Shown: positions 1 to 8,376 of the stretch, in pieces
Layout of the letters: the number at the start of each line of letters is the position of its first letter
How positions within the stretch are numbered: position 1 is the stretch's first letter
Assembly (NCBI RefSeq): GCF_036014175.1
Contig: NZ_CP107917.1
Span: 7,998,001-8,062,000 of the forward strand
DNA length: 64,000 nt
Reading direction: 5' to 3'
Source: Streptomyces sp. NBC_00443
GTDB lineage: Bacteria > Actinomycetota > Actinomycetes > Streptomycetales > Streptomycetaceae
Notes under the pieces: model-generated
The model's input: only the letters and a program-made list of their open reading frames with translations
The model's database searches: none
Told to the model about the DNA's origin: nothing
Position numbers and translations under genes: made by a program

Positions 1-1434
1 CGCCCCGGGCGTGTAACCGGCGGCTCCCGGGCGCTGCTTCACGATCTCCTCGACCCGGCCCACGACGACCCCGACCTGGTCGGCCGCGGCACCCGTGAAG
101 GACAGCTTGTCGGCCATCAGGGCGTCCAGGCCGGCGCGGTCGAGCGGGATGCGCTCGTCGGCGGCCAGCTTGTCGAGCAGTTCGTTGCGCTCGGCGCCCT
201 GCTCGCGCATCGCCAGCGCGGAGGCGACGGCGTTCTCCTTGATCGCCTCGTGCGCGACCTCACGGCCGACGCCGGCGCGCACCGCGCCCATCAGCACCTT
301 GGTGGTGGCGAGGAACGGCAGGTAGCGGTCCAGCTCACGGGCGACGACTGCCGGGAAGGCGCCGAACTCGTCGAGCACCGTCAGGAACGTCTCCAGCAGG
401 CCGTCCAGTGCGAAGAACGCGTCCGGCAGCGCGACCCGGCGCACCACCGAGCAGGACACGTCACCCTCGTTCCACTGGTCGCCCGCCAGCTCGCCGGTCA
501 TCGAGGCGTAGCCGCGCAGGATGACCATCAGGCCGTTGACGCGCTCGCAGGAGCGGGTGTTCATCTTGTGCGGCATCGCGGAGGAGCCGACCTGGCCCGG
601 CTTGAAGCCCTCGGTCACCAGCTCGTGCCCGGCCATCAGCCGGATGGTCTTCGCCAGCGACGACGGCGCCGCCGCCAGCTGTACCAGAGCGGTCACGACC
701 TCGTAGTCCAGCGAGCGCGGGTAGACCTGGCCCACCGAGGTGAACGCCTGCGCGAAGCCCAGGTGCCCGGCGATCCGGTCCTCCAGCTCCGCCAGCTTCG
801 CCGCGTCCCCGCCGAGCAGGTCCAGCATGTCCTGCGCCGTGCCGACCGGGCCCTTGATGCCGCGCAGCGGGTAGCGGCCGAGGAGCTCCTCGACCCGGCC
901 GTACGCGACGAGCAGCTCGTCGGCGGCGGTCGCGAAGCGCTTGCCGAGCGTCGTCGCCTGGGCGGCGACGTTGTGGGAGCGGCCGGCCATGACCAGCTCG
1001 CCGTACTCGCCGGCCAGCTTGGCCAGTCGCGCCAGCACGGCCACCGTGCGGTCGCGCATCAGCTCCAGCGAGAGCCGGATCTGCAGCTGCTCCACGTTCT
1101 CGGTGAGGTCGCGCGAGGTCATGCCCTTGTGGACGTGCTCGTGCCCGGCGAGGTCGTTGAACTCCTCGATCCGCGCCTTCACGTCGTGCCGAGTGACCTT
1201 CTCGCGCTCGGCGATGGAGGCCAGGTCGACGGTGTCGAGGACACGCTCGTAGTCGGCGAGCGCCTCGTCGGGCACCTCGATGCCGAGGTCCTTCTGGGCC
1301 CGCAGCACGGCGAGCCAGAGCTGCCGCTCCAGCTTCACCTTCTGCTCGGGGGACCAGAGCGTGGCGAGCTCGGTGGAGGCGTAGCGTCCGGCGAGGACGT
1401 TCGGGATGCGGGGCTTGGCGGGCGCAGAAGTCAC
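1..1434 (-). CDS. purB: Adenylosuccinate lyase (C-terminus cut by window edge)
   Basis: Cytosolic purine enzyme that removes fumarate from SAICAR and from adenylosuccinate. The fumarase/aspartase-superfamily signature SSAMPHKMN lies near 555-590, read on the minus strand, and gives the flexible catalytic serine loop. The GTG start at 1434 begins VTSAPAKPRIPNVLAGRY. The frame is open to base 1, giving 478 codons against about 480 for actinobacterial PurB, so only the last few residues are missing. The gene is monocistronic as far as visible, with an SGNH hydrolase ending 99 bp upstream. Confidence 0.95.
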   Translation of the reverse strand, partial: MTSAPAKPRIPNVLAGRYASTELATLWSPEQKVKLERQLWLAVLRAQKDLGIEVPDEALADYERVLDTVDLASIAEREKVTRHDVKARIEEFNDLAGHEHVHKGMTSRDLTENVEQLQIRLSLELMRDRTVAVLARLAKLAGEYGELVMAGRSHNVAAQATTLGKRFATAADELLVAYGRVEELLGRYPLRGIKGPVGTAQDMLDLLGGDAAKLAELEDRIAGHLGFAQAFTSVGQVYPRSLDYEVVTALVQLAAAPSSLAKTIRLMAGHELVTEGFKPGQVGSSAMPHKMNTRSCERVNGLMVILRGYASMTGELAGDQWNEGDVSCSVVRRVALPDAFFALDGLLETFLTVLDEFGAFPAVVARELDRYLPFLATTKVLMGAVRAGVGREVAHEAIKENAVASALAMREQGAERNELLDKLAADERIPLDRAGLDALMADKLSFTGAAADQVGVVVGRVEEIVKQRPGAAGYTPGA

Positions 1435-1499
1435 GTGTCCAGATTCTACTGGCGGTTTGTGCAGGCCAGCGCCGCGCCCCGGTTGGGCGGAACCTACGA

Positions 1500-1514
1500 G
1501 ACGTGCGTCACGTC
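1500..1514. promoter_or_regulatory. Inverted repeat upstream of purB
   Basis: GACGTG-CGT-CACGTC is a perfect 6-bp inverted repeat in the 98-bp gap ahead of purB. Its position suits an operator or promoter element for purB. No regulator is assigned, and chance occurrence in GC-rich DNA is possible. Confidence 0.3.
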
Positions 1515-1532
1515 GCGCTGCCGGCTCCCGCG

Positions 1533-2315
1533 CTACTCCACCGTGTCCTCGTACGGCATCAGGTCCGGCCGCTTGGCCGGGCGCCCGTCGCCGGAGGAGC
1601 GGCCGGTCAGGCGGCGTCCGATCCAGGGCAGCAGGTGCTGCCGCGCGAACCGTGCGTCGGCGACCCGCCGCGAGGTCCACCCCGGCGGCAGCGTGGCCGG
1701 CACCGGCGTGCGCCACTCGGTGTCCTCGGGGTCGTACCCGAGCGTCTGCCACACGGCCTCCGCGACCCTGCGGTGCCCCTCCGCCGACAGGTGCAGCCGG
1801 TCCACGTCCCACAGGCGCGGGTCACTGAGGGACGGGGCGCCGTACAGGTCGACGACGACGGCGCCGTGCCGCGCCGCCAGCTCGTCCACGTGGGCGAACA
1901 GCTCCTCCATGCGCGGCCGGAACCGCTCCAGCACCGGGCCCTGGCGGCCGGGACTGCGCATCAGAACCAACTGCTTGCAGGACGGGGCCAACCGCTCCAC
2001 GGCCTCGGTGAGCAGAGCGCGCACGCGCACCATGTCGCACTTGGGGCGCAGGGTGTCGTTGAGCCCGCCGACCAGCGTGATCACGTCGGCCTGCATGGCC
2101 GCCGCAACCTCGACCTGCTCGTCGACTATCTGGCGGATCAGCTTCCCGCGCACCGCGAGGTTGGCGTAGCGGAAGCCGGGCGCACGGGCGGCCATCCGGC
2201 CGGCGAGGAGGTCGGCCCAGCCCCGGTAGGAGCCGTCCGGGAGGAGGTCCGACATGCCCTCGGTGAAGGAGTCGCCGACCGCGACCAGGCTGCTGTAGGT
2301 GGGGTTCGTCTGCAT
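1533..2315 (-). CDS. SGNH/GDSL-family hydrolase
   Basis: A 260-residue esterase-like protein. Block I is GDSF with the nucleophile Ser16. The block III Asn is in GGLND (about Asn86). Block V is DRLHLS (about Asp172 and His175), completing a Ser-Asp-His triad. There is no signal peptide or membrane segment, so it is probably cytoplasmic; the acyl ester substrate cannot be inferred. The ATG start lies six codons before the core fold. The gene lies between the CBS/DUF21 pair and purB, all on the minus strand, but 61 bp and 98 bp gaps argue against tight coupling. Confidence 0.85.
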   Translation of the reverse strand: MQTNPTYSSLVAVGDSFTEGMSDLLPDGSYRGWADLLAGRMAARAPGFRYANLAVRGKLIRQIVDEQVEVAAAMQADVITLVGGLNDTLRPKCDMVRVRALLTEAVERLAPSCKQLVLMRSPGRQGPVLERFRPRMEELFAHVDELAARHGAVVVDLYGAPSLSDPRLWDVDRLHLSAEGHRRVAEAVWQTLGYDPEDTEWRTPVPATLPPGWTSRRVADARFARQHLLPWIGRRLTGRSSGDGRPAKRPDLMPYEDTVE

Positions 2316-2376
2316 GGCGACAGAAATGGTATCCCGTGCACATACCCGTCGGTCGGTCGGCCTGCGTACCCGAACC

Positions 2377-3390
2377 TCATGCCCGCTGCCCGAACAGCTC
2401 CCGCAGCACGTCCTCCATGGTCACCACCCCGCCCAGCCGCCCGTCGCTCCCCAGCACGGCCGCCAGGTGCGTCCGGCTGCCGCGCATGGCGGTGAGCACG
2501 TCGTCCAGCGGGGTGCTCTCCCGTACGCGCGCGATGGGCCGCATGTCGTCCACCTGGAACGGCACGTCCCGCGGGGAGGCGTCCAGGGCGTCCTTCACAT
2601 GCAGATAGCCGACGATGTGTCGGCCGGAGTCGACGACCGGGAAGCGGGAGAAGCCCGACTCGGCCGACAGCCCCTCCAGCTCCTCCGGAGTGACGCCCAC
2701 GCGCGCGTAGACGATGCGTTCCAGCGGAAGCACCACGTCACGCACCGGCCGGCTGCCCAGTTCCAGGGCGTCGTGCAGCCGCTCCCGCGCGCGCTCGTCG
2801 ATCAGGCCGGCCTCGCCGGAATCCCGTACCAGGCGAGCCAGCTCGGCGTCCGAGAACGTGGCGGTGACCTCGTCCTTGGTCTCGACGCGCATCAGTTTCA
2901 GGAGCGCGTTAGCGAAGGCGTTGATCGTGAAGATCACCGGCCGCAGCGCCCGCGAGAGCGTGACCAGCGGCGGACCGAGCACCAGGGCGCTGCGCACCGG
3001 CTCGGCCAGCGCGATGTTCTTCGGCACCATCTCGCCGAGCAGCATGTGCAGATACGTGGCCAGCGCCAGCGCGATCACGAAGGACACCACGTGCCCCGCG
3101 CCCTCCGGCACGCCCACCGCGTGGAACAAAGGCTCCAGCAGGTGCTCGATGGCGGGCTCCGCGACCACACCGAGCACCAGAGTGCACAGTGTGATGCCGA
3201 GCTGTGCCGCGGCCATCAGCGCGGACACGTGCTGCAGCCCCCACAGCACGCTCTTTGCGCGCCGGTCGCCCTGGTCGGCGTACGGCTCGATCTGCGAGCG
3301 CCGTACGGAGATGAGCGCGAACTCGGCGCCCACGAAGAAGGCGTTCACGACCAGCGTCGCGAAACCGATGAGCAGCTGTACGGCGGTCAT
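2377..3390 (-). CDS. DUF21/CBS (CNNM/CorC-like) membrane protein, downstream copy
   Basis: This 337-residue protein has an N-terminal DUF21 transmembrane domain of three to four helices (about 1-180) that includes the family motif GEMVPKN. Two CBS domains follow (about 200-335), ending in a TMEDVLRELFG stretch. Family members are linked to Mg2+/Co2+ export or membrane ion homeostasis; the ion is not evident here. It lacks the C-terminal CorC/HlyC transporter-associated domain found in its upstream paralogue. Start ATG at 3390 has a strong GAGGAGG ribosome site lying in the end of the upstream gene, so the two are cotranscribed. Confidence 0.88.
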   Translation of the reverse strand: MTAVQLLIGFATLVVNAFFVGAEFALISVRRSQIEPYADQGDRRAKSVLWGLQHVSALMAAAQLGITLCTLVLGVVAEPAIEHLLEPLFHAVGVPEGAGHVVSFVIALALATYLHMLLGEMVPKNIALAEPVRSALVLGPPLVTLSRALRPVIFTINAFANALLKLMRVETKDEVTATFSDAELARLVRDSGEAGLIDERARERLHDALELGSRPVRDVVLPLERIVYARVGVTPEELEGLSAESGFSRFPVVDSGRHIVGYLHVKDALDASPRDVPFQVDDMRPIARVRESTPLDDVLTAMRGSRTHLAAVLGSDGRLGGVVTMEDVLRELFGQRA

Positions 3391-4729
3391 CGCTCGCCCT
3401 CCTCTCGTCCTGCTCCGCCGCGGCGTCCAGCGGCGCGTGCATCAGCACCCGCGCGGCCCTGCGCCCCGCGGAGTCCACCACGTCGAGGCGCCAGCCGACG
3501 ACCTCGACACAGTCACCGACCGCGGGGATGCGGCCGAGCTCCGTCGCGACGAGACCGGCCAGGGTCTCGTACGGCCCGTCGGGCGCCCTCAGCCCCACGC
3601 GCGCGAGCTGGTCCATCCGCGCCGAGCCGTCGGCCGAGTACAGCGACCGGCCCTCGTCGTCGCTGCCCGCGTGGGCGAGGTCGGGCGTCTCGTGCGGGTC
3701 GTGCTCGTCCCGCACCTCGCCGACGACCTCCTCGACGATGTCCTCCAGCGTCGCCACGCCCGCCGTGCCGCCGTACTCGTCGATCACCACGGCCATGGTG
3801 CGCTTGCCGGACAGCCGGTCCAGGAGCCGGTCGACGGTCAGTGTCTCGGGGACGAGGAGCGGCTCGCGCATCAGCTCGGCGACGGAGACGCGCGGCCGGG
3901 CCTCGGCGGGCACCGCCAGGATGTCCTTGATGTGCGCGGTCCCCACGACCGAGTCGAGGCTGCCGCGGTAGACGGGGAACCGGGACAGCCCGGTCGCCCG
4001 GGTCGCGTTCGCCACGTCCTCGCAGGTCGCCTGGGCGTCGAGGGCGACGACCTGGACGCGCGGGGTCATGACGTTCTCCGCGGTCAGGTCGGCCAGGTTC
4101 AGCGTCCGTACGAACAGCTCGGCGGTGTCGGCCTCCAGCGCACCCTCACGGGCGGAGTGCCGGGCGAGGGCGGCCAGCTCCTGGGGTCCGCGCGCGGCGG
4201 CCAGCTCCTCGGTGGGCTCCACGCCGAAGCGGCGGACGATGCGGTTCGCCGTGTTGTTGAGGTGGGTGATGAAGGGGCGGAAGATCGCGCTGAACCAGCG
4301 CTGCGCGTTTCCGACCCGCTTGGCCACGGCCAGGGGTGAGGAGATCGCCCAGTTCTTGGGCACCAGCTCGCCGACGACCATCAGCACGATGGTCGACAGC
4401 GCAGTGCCGATCACCAGCGCGATCGAGCCGGCCGCCGAGTGGGAGATGCCGAGCGACTCCAGCGGGCCCGCGATGAGCCGCGCGATCGACGGCTCGGCGA
4501 GCATGCCGACGACCAGGTTGGTGACCGTGATGCCGAGCTGTGCGCCGGAGAGCTGGAACGTCAGATTCCGTACGGCCTTCAGGGCGCCGGACGCGCCCCG
4601 CTCGCCGCGTTCCACGGCCCGCTCCAGCTCGCTGCGCTCGACCGTGGTCAGCGAGAACTCCGCCGCGACGAAGGCACCGCAGGCGAGCGACAGCAGGATC
4701 GCCACCAGCAGGAGGAGCACTTCGGTCAT
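2909..4729 (-). CDS. DUF21/CBS/CorC_HlyC membrane protein, with probable frameshift at the 3' end
   Basis: Residues 1-200 form the DUF21 membrane domain (motif GELVPKN). A CBS pair with IDEYGGTAGVATLEDIVEE follows at about 205-340, then the CorC_HlyC domain to about residue 445. Like its downstream neighbour it probably takes part in divalent-cation export or resistance. Family length is near 440-450, but here the frame continues to 606 residues. The last 160 are an Arg/Ala/Gly-rich out-of-frame copy of the downstream gene. Adding one base just before 3390 would create the expected TGA overlapping the next ATG. The credible product is therefore encoded by about 3391-4729. The 5' leader contains a small hairpin at 4831-4845. 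Confidence 0.8.
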   Translation of the reverse strand: MTEVLLLLVAILLSLACGAFVAAEFSLTTVERSELERAVERGERGASGALKAVRNLTFQLSGAQLGITVTNLVVGMLAEPSIARLIAGPLESLGISHSAAGSIALVIGTALSTIVLMVVGELVPKNWAISSPLAVAKRVGNAQRWFSAIFRPFITHLNNTANRIVRRFGVEPTEELAAARGPQELAALARHSAREGALEADTAELFVRTLNLADLTAENVMTPRVQVVALDAQATCEDVANATRATGLSRFPVYRGSLDSVVGTAHIKDILAVPAEARPRVSVAELMREPLLVPETLTVDRLLDRLSGKRTMAVVIDEYGGTAGVATLEDIVEEVVGEVRDEHDPHETPDLAHAGSDDEGRSLYSADGSARMDQLARVGLRAPDGPYETLAGLVATELGRIPAVGDCVEVVGWRLDVVDSAGRRAARVLMHAPLDAAAEQDERRASDDRRTAAHRFRDAGRERLLRGRRVRAHLRTALADRAVRRPGRPARKERAVGAAARVRADGRGTARHHTVHSGARCGRGARHRAPAGAFVPRGGRAGGRGARGVLRDRAGAGHVSAHAARRDGAEEHRAGRAGAQRPGARSAAGHALAGAAAGDLHDQRLR

Positions 4730-4931
4730 CGGGTCACCTCCGTCCCATGGTCGGACAGGGTCGGGAGGATCGCGCGATGTCGGGTACTGGGAGGCTCGCC
4801 CATGGGCGGACGCTCACACCTTTCATTGGAGGACCGAAGCGGTCCAGCAATAGTAAAGGACGGGCAAAGATGGTTCTGATGTGATCCCTGTGTGATCCCG
4901 GTCCCAGGTGATCAGTCGTTCACCCCCGAGT

Positions 4932-5351
4932 TCAGAAGGGCTTGACCCAGCGCCGCCAGTGGTCCTCACGATGGTAGCCAGCCGCTGCCCATGTCTGGTG
5001 GGCCTGTTCGTTGGCTTCCAGGACCATGGCGTCGACGCGTCGCCCGCCGAGGGCGGCGAAGCGTTGTTCGGCGGCTTCCAGGAGGGCGGTGGCGATGCCT
5101 TGCCGGCGGTGGTCGGGGTGTACGGCGAGTCGGTAGGCGGAGCATCGCCATCCGTCGAAGCCGGCTATGACGGTTCCGGTGAGGAAGCCGTCCCGCTCTG
5201 CGAGGAGCAGGGCTTCGGGGTCTCGCGCGATGAGTCGGGCCACTCCGTCGTGGTCGTCGCTGATGCTGGTGCCTTCTGCGGCGCCGCGCCAGAACTGCAG
5301 CACCGCGTCGATGTCCGAGTGGGTGGCGTGCCGGATGTGAAGATCGCTCAT
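4932..5351 (-). CDS. GNAT-family N-acetyltransferase
   Basis: A 139-residue cytosolic acetyl-CoA-dependent acetyltransferase. The start ATG at 5351 gives MSDLHIRHATHSDID, which is the normal beta1 of the fold; the open frame reaches further upstream to 5603, but that part has no domain. Motif A, the acetyl-CoA pyrophosphate loop, reads HPDHRRQGIATALL near residues 77-90. The C-terminal half holds the usual Asn/Tyr acetyl-transfer segment (NEQAHQTWAAAGY). Substrate unknown. It stands alone; the neighbours are 200 bp or more away. Confidence 0.85.
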   Translation of the reverse strand: MSDLHIRHATHSDIDAVLQFWRGAAEGTSISDDHDGVARLIARDPEALLLAERDGFLTGTVIAGFDGWRCSAYRLAVHPDHRRQGIATALLEAAEQRFAALGGRRVDAMVLEANEQAHQTWAAAGYHREDHWRRWVKPF

Positions 5352-5514
5352 GGGGTGAGCCAAGCAGAGCGCTGGTCTGTCTGGCGAGCGGATTCCGTGC
5401 CGGGCATCGACGGAGGGTTGGCTTGATCCCGGGGAGCCAACCGGACTGAGGGCCGATCCGTTCAGCGGCGCCTTGCGCTGAACCTTGCTCCACCCTTTCC
5501 ACCCGCATTTTCCT

Positions 5515-5569
5515 GGGCTGCGCCTGCCGACGTTTTCGTCGAACACGTCGGCAGGCGCAGCCCGTTTTT
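5515..5569 (+). terminator. Strong intrinsic terminator on the plus strand
   Basis: A perfect 18-bp stem (5515-5532 pairing with 5546-5563) is followed by GTTTTT. The T-run is on the plus strand only. No plus-strand gene lies upstream within this window's preceding 5 kb, so it either ends an unannotated transcript or works as a transcriptional roadblock or attenuator in the leader of the glucanase gene at 5719. Confidence 0.75.
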
Positions 5570-5687
5570 CATTCGCGGTCCGCGCAACAACTGTCCGTCC
5601 CACAGCAACTTTTGATGACCGTCGCGCGTCACCGCTGGCTAGGTTTGACCGCGTTCAGGCAAGGAGTGTTCGAGAAAGGAAACGGAC

Positions 5688-5732
5688 ATGCCCCGTGGTA
5701 TGGAAAGGGAATTCTCGCATGGTGCCGCTTGA
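5688..5732 (+). CDS. Possible 14-codon leader peptide overlapping the glucanase start
   Basis: ATG at 5688 follows GAAAGGAAAC, a fair ribosome site. It encodes MPRGMEREFSHGAA and stops at 5730-5732, inside the glucanase coding region but in another frame. The glucanase start at 5719 has its own GAAAGGGA site, which lies within this small frame. The arrangement would permit translational coupling. It is too short to judge by coding statistics. Confidence 0.25.
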   Translation: MPRGMEREFSHGAA

Positions 5733-6924
5733 TTCACCGGTGTTCTCCCGCCGCAGGGCGCTCACCTCGCTGGCAGGTGTCGCGGTGGCCGGCGCCGCGC
5801 TCGCCGCTGGCGCGCGCCCGGCCCTCGCTGCGGACGAGGACGGTCCGGCCCTTATGGAGGAGCGCGCCGGCGGTCTGCCTCTGGTCATCCACAACAACAG
5901 CGGTGAGTACGCCAACCACAACATTCACCTGTACATAGTCGGCAGCCGGGGCGACCGCCACGTCCGGGTCACACCCCGTGGCACGGTCGAGCCGGTCAAG
6001 GTCTCCGACAACAAGGACAACGGCTTCACCGACTACGCCATCCCGCTCGACGCCCGCGGCACCACGAGGATCCGGCTGCCGCACATGTCCGGCCGGATCT
6101 ACGTCTCCCTGGGCGGCAAGCTCAAGCTGAAGGTCGTCCGGGACGGGGCTGGGCGGCCCGCGCTCCAGCACCCGGCGGGCTGGGTGAAGTCCGACCCCAA
6201 CTTCCCCGTGCTGCACGACTTCGTGGAGTTCACGCACAACGCGTCCGGCATGTTCTGCAACACCACCATGGTCGACATGTTCAGCGTGCCGCTGATGATC
6301 CGGCTGTCCGGGAACCGGGACCAGACCACCGGCAGGATGCGGCAGGGCGGCCGGGCCCGGATCTTCCGGGCCATGGAGAACACCCCCGGCTTCGGCAGGC
6401 TGGTCGTCGGCGAACGGCGGGTCATCGCGCCGAGTCACGGACTCGACGCGGGCCGGTTCGGCGAGCACTACTTCGACCCGTACATCGACAAGGTCTGGCA
6501 GGCCTACCGGCAGCAGCCGCTCCATGTCCGTACCGTCGCCGGCGCGTTCACCGGCCGGGTCGACAACGGCAAGCTCACCTTCCACGGACCGGCGACGGTC
6601 TCCTTCGCCAAGCCCTCCACCCGCGACGTGCTGTTCTGCGAAGGCGCGCTCGCCGCCCCCAACGACGGAATCACCGGTCCCGTGGCCGCGGTCCTGGGCG
6701 CCGGCTTCAACCGCTCCACGCTGCTCAGCCATCCGAAGCAGCCCACCACCCGCGCGGCGGCCTTCTACAAGCCGCAGATCACCAACCACTACGCGCGGGC
6801 CATCCACGCCCAGATGAGCAACGGCAAGGCGTACGGCTTCGCCTTCGACGACGTCGCCGAGTGGGCGTCGTACATCCAGGACACCCAGCCGAAGGCCATG
6901 CACCTGACGCTGACCCCGTTCTGA
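5719..6924 (+). CDS. Secreted GH64 endo-beta-1,3-glucanase
   Basis: A 401-residue exported enzyme expected to cleave beta-1,3-glucan (laminarin, fungal wall glucan) into short oligosaccharides. The N-terminus carries a Tat-type signal with SRRRAL at 10-15, a hydrophobic stretch and an ALA-ADE cleavage site near 37. The mature region is a single GH64 domain. It contains DFVEFTHN and, 16 residues after that Glu, TTMVDMF. This matches the Glu/Asp catalytic spacing known for laminaripentaose-producing glucanases. There is no carbohydrate-binding module. The ATG at 5719 was chosen because it directly precedes the signal peptide and has GAAAGGGA upstream. It is the first of a run of secreted proteins. 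Confidence 0.9.
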   Translation: MVPLDSPVFSRRRALTSLAGVAVAGAALAAGARPALAADEDGPALMEERAGGLPLVIHNNSGEYANHNIHLYIVGSRGDRHVRVTPRGTVEPVKVSDNKDNGFTDYAIPLDARGTTRIRLPHMSGRIYVSLGGKLKLKVVRDGAGRPALQHPAGWVKSDPNFPVLHDFVEFTHNASGMFCNTTMVDMFSVPLMIRLSGNRDQTTGRMRQGGRARIFRAMENTPGFGRLVVGERRVIAPSHGLDAGRFGEHYFDPYIDKVWQAYRQQPLHVRTVAGAFTGRVDNGKLTFHGPATVSFAKPSTRDVLFCEGALAAPNDGITGPVAAVLGAGFNRSTLLSHPKQPTTRAAAFYKPQITNHYARAIHAQMSNGKAYGFAFDDVAEWASYIQDTQPKAMHLTLTPF

Positions 6925-6992
6925 CGGGCCGGTACGGCCGCGCTCTTCTGTTCCGATCCTCCGACGAATCCTCCGACGAACGGCGATCTGTC

Positions 6993-7409
6993 ATGCCCGT
7001 ATCCCGTCGTACGCATTCGGTCCTCGCCATGACCCTGGCGGCGGCCGTTCTCGGTGTCGCCCAGGCGTCGCCCGCCTCCGCCGTCCCGATCGGCAAGGTC
7101 CGCCAGGGCAAGGCGACCTACTACAACGAGGCCGGCACCGGCGCCTGCGGAAAGCCGCTCGACGCCGCGACCCAGATGCTCGTGGCGGTCTCGCCGAAGT
7201 GGTGGAAGGCCGCCAATCCCAACCGCGACCCGCTCTGCAAGGTCAAGGTCCGGCTGACCTTCCGCGGCAAGACCATCACCGTCCCGGTGAGGGACAAGTG
7301 CATGGAATGCGGTCCCCACCACATCGACCTCAGCCAGCCGGCTTTCGCGAAGCTGGCCGATCCCTCCAAGGGCGTCATTCACAAGGTCAAGTGGAAGTTC
7401 GTCCGTTGA
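6993..7409 (+). CDS. Secreted expansin-like double-psi beta-barrel protein
   Basis: A 138-residue protein with an Ala-rich signal peptide ending near ASA-VP (about residue 30). The mature part is a single double-psi beta-barrel of the expansin/RlpA/barwin type. It shows KATYYNE, GACGKP and the paired motif DKCMEC followed by HIDLSQPAFAKLA, which carries the conserved Asp of this fold. Such domains loosen or bind wall polysaccharides without hydrolysing them, which fits its place between a glucanase and a chitinase. The ribosome site before ATG 6993 is weak. An in-frame run upstream contains a short direct repeat (TCCTCCGACGAA twice). Confidence 0.8.
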   Translation: MPVSRRTHSVLAMTLAAAVLGVAQASPASAVPIGKVRQGKATYYNEAGTGACGKPLDAATQMLVAVSPKWWKAANPNRDPLCKVKVRLTFRGKTITVPVRDKCMECGPHHIDLSQPAFAKLADPSKGVIHKVKWKFVR

Positions 7410-7486
7410 CCAGCCTGTTCCCTCGTCCGCTGACCCGTCGATTCATTCCATCGGTCAACAACCCATTCAATCGGAGAGTTTCCACC

Positions 7487-8230
7487 ATGCCGAAGATGCG
7501 TTTCGCTCACGCCCTTCTGACCGCCGTGCTGCTGGCGACGACAGGGGCCGGCCTCACGGCGGCGACCGCTTCCGCCGCGCCTGCCGAACTTGCCGCGCCC
7601 GCCGCCCAGGGCGACTTCGTCGTCAGCAAGGCGGAGTACAACAGGATGTTCCCCGACCACAAGGCCTTCTACAACTATGAAGCCCTGGTCAAGGCGATGA
7701 ACAAGTACCCTGCCTTCGCGGACAAGGGCAACGCCAAGACCAAGAAGCGCGAGGCGGCCGCCTTCCTCGCCAACGTCCACCACGAGACCGGCGGCGGGCG
7801 CTACATAGTCGAGCAGAACGAGGCCAACTGGCCGTCGTACTGCGACACCTCGCAGCCGTACGGCTGCCCGGCGGGGCAGTCCGCGTACCACGGTCGCGGG
7901 CCGATCCAGCTCAGCTGGAACTTCAACTACAAGGCCGCCGGTGACGCGCTCGGCATCGACCTGCTCCACAAGCCCGGGCTGGTGCAGAAGAACCCCGTCG
8001 TGGCGTGGAAGACGGGACTGTGGTTCTGGATGACCCAGTCCGGCGCGGGCACCATGACCCCGCACAAGGCCATGGTCAAGGGCAAGGGCTTCGGCCAGAC
8101 GATCCGCAGCATCAACGGTGCCATCGAGTGCAATGGCGGCAACCCGGCCCAGGTGGAGAGCCGGGTGAAGACGTACAAGAAGTTCACCAAGATCCTCGAC
8201 GTCAAGCCGGGCAAGAACCTCAGCTGCTGA
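7487..8230 (+). CDS. Secreted GH19 chitinase (catalytic domain only)
   Basis: A 247-residue exported endochitinase. Residues 1-31 are a Sec signal (cut near ASA-AP). The rest is a GH19 domain with HHETGG (Glu100, general acid) and a second Glu nine residues on (IVEQ, Glu109), the spacing seen in Streptomyces GH19 enzymes. The substrate-binding stretch YHGRGPIQLSWNFNY is present. No chitin-binding module is attached. GGAGAG lies eight bases before ATG 7487. In streptomycetes GH19 enzymes are associated with antifungal activity, consistent with the glucanases on both sides. Confidence 0.93.
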   Translation: MPKMRFAHALLTAVLLATTGAGLTAATASAAPAELAAPAAQGDFVVSKAEYNRMFPDHKAFYNYEALVKAMNKYPAFADKGNAKTKKREAAAFLANVHHETGGGRYIVEQNEANWPSYCDTSQPYGCPAGQSAYHGRGPIQLSWNFNYKAAGDALGIDLLHKPGLVQKNPVVAWKTGLWFWMTQSGAGTMTPHKAMVKGKGFGQTIRSINGAIECNGGNPAQVESRVKTYKKFTKILDVKPGKNLSC

Positions 8231-8231
8231 C

Positions 8232-8287
8232 CCGCTGAGCCGCTGAGCCGCTGAGCCGCTGAGCCGCTGAGCCGCTGATCCGCTGAG
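8232..8287. repeat. Seven tandem 8-bp units (CCGCTGAG)
   Basis: Seven consecutive copies of CCGCTGAG begin right after the chitinase stop; only the sixth copy differs (CCGCTGAT). They lie between the stop codon and a terminator-like hairpin. This is probably slippage-prone DNA and should vary in copy number between strains. Confidence 0.9.
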
Positions 8288-8289
8288 CC

Positions 8290-8327
8290 GGTGCCGGACA
8301 CCTGTGAACTCCCGGGCGTCCGGCACC
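8290..8327 (+). terminator. GC hairpin after the chitinase
   Basis: GGTGCCGGAC (8290-8299) pairs perfectly with GTCCGGCACC (8318-8327) across an 18-base loop. There is no T-run, as is usual for Streptomyces terminators. Confidence 0.55.
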
Positions 8328-8376
8328 CCACGCCACGCCCATGCCGTATCACCCCACCTTCTTCGGAGCCGAATCC

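Noticed and set aside
250..2169. A 639-codon plus-strand frame over purB and the SGNH gene
   Set aside because: Shadow of two convincing minus-strand genes; composition is low-complexity Arg/Gly/His.
4730..4931. Possible metal-sensing riboswitch ahead of the CBS/DUF21 genes
   Set aside because: Only a short GGACCG/CGGTCC hairpin is visible; none of the conserved M-box or related segments could be matched.
4908..5426. A plus-strand frame that could explain the terminator at 5515
   Set aside because: Gly/Val-rich shadow of the GNAT gene with no ribosome site; not a credible protein.
8232..8287. Possible CRISPR or phage-type repeat after the chitinase
   Set aside because: 8-bp units without spacers; a minisatellite-like tract.
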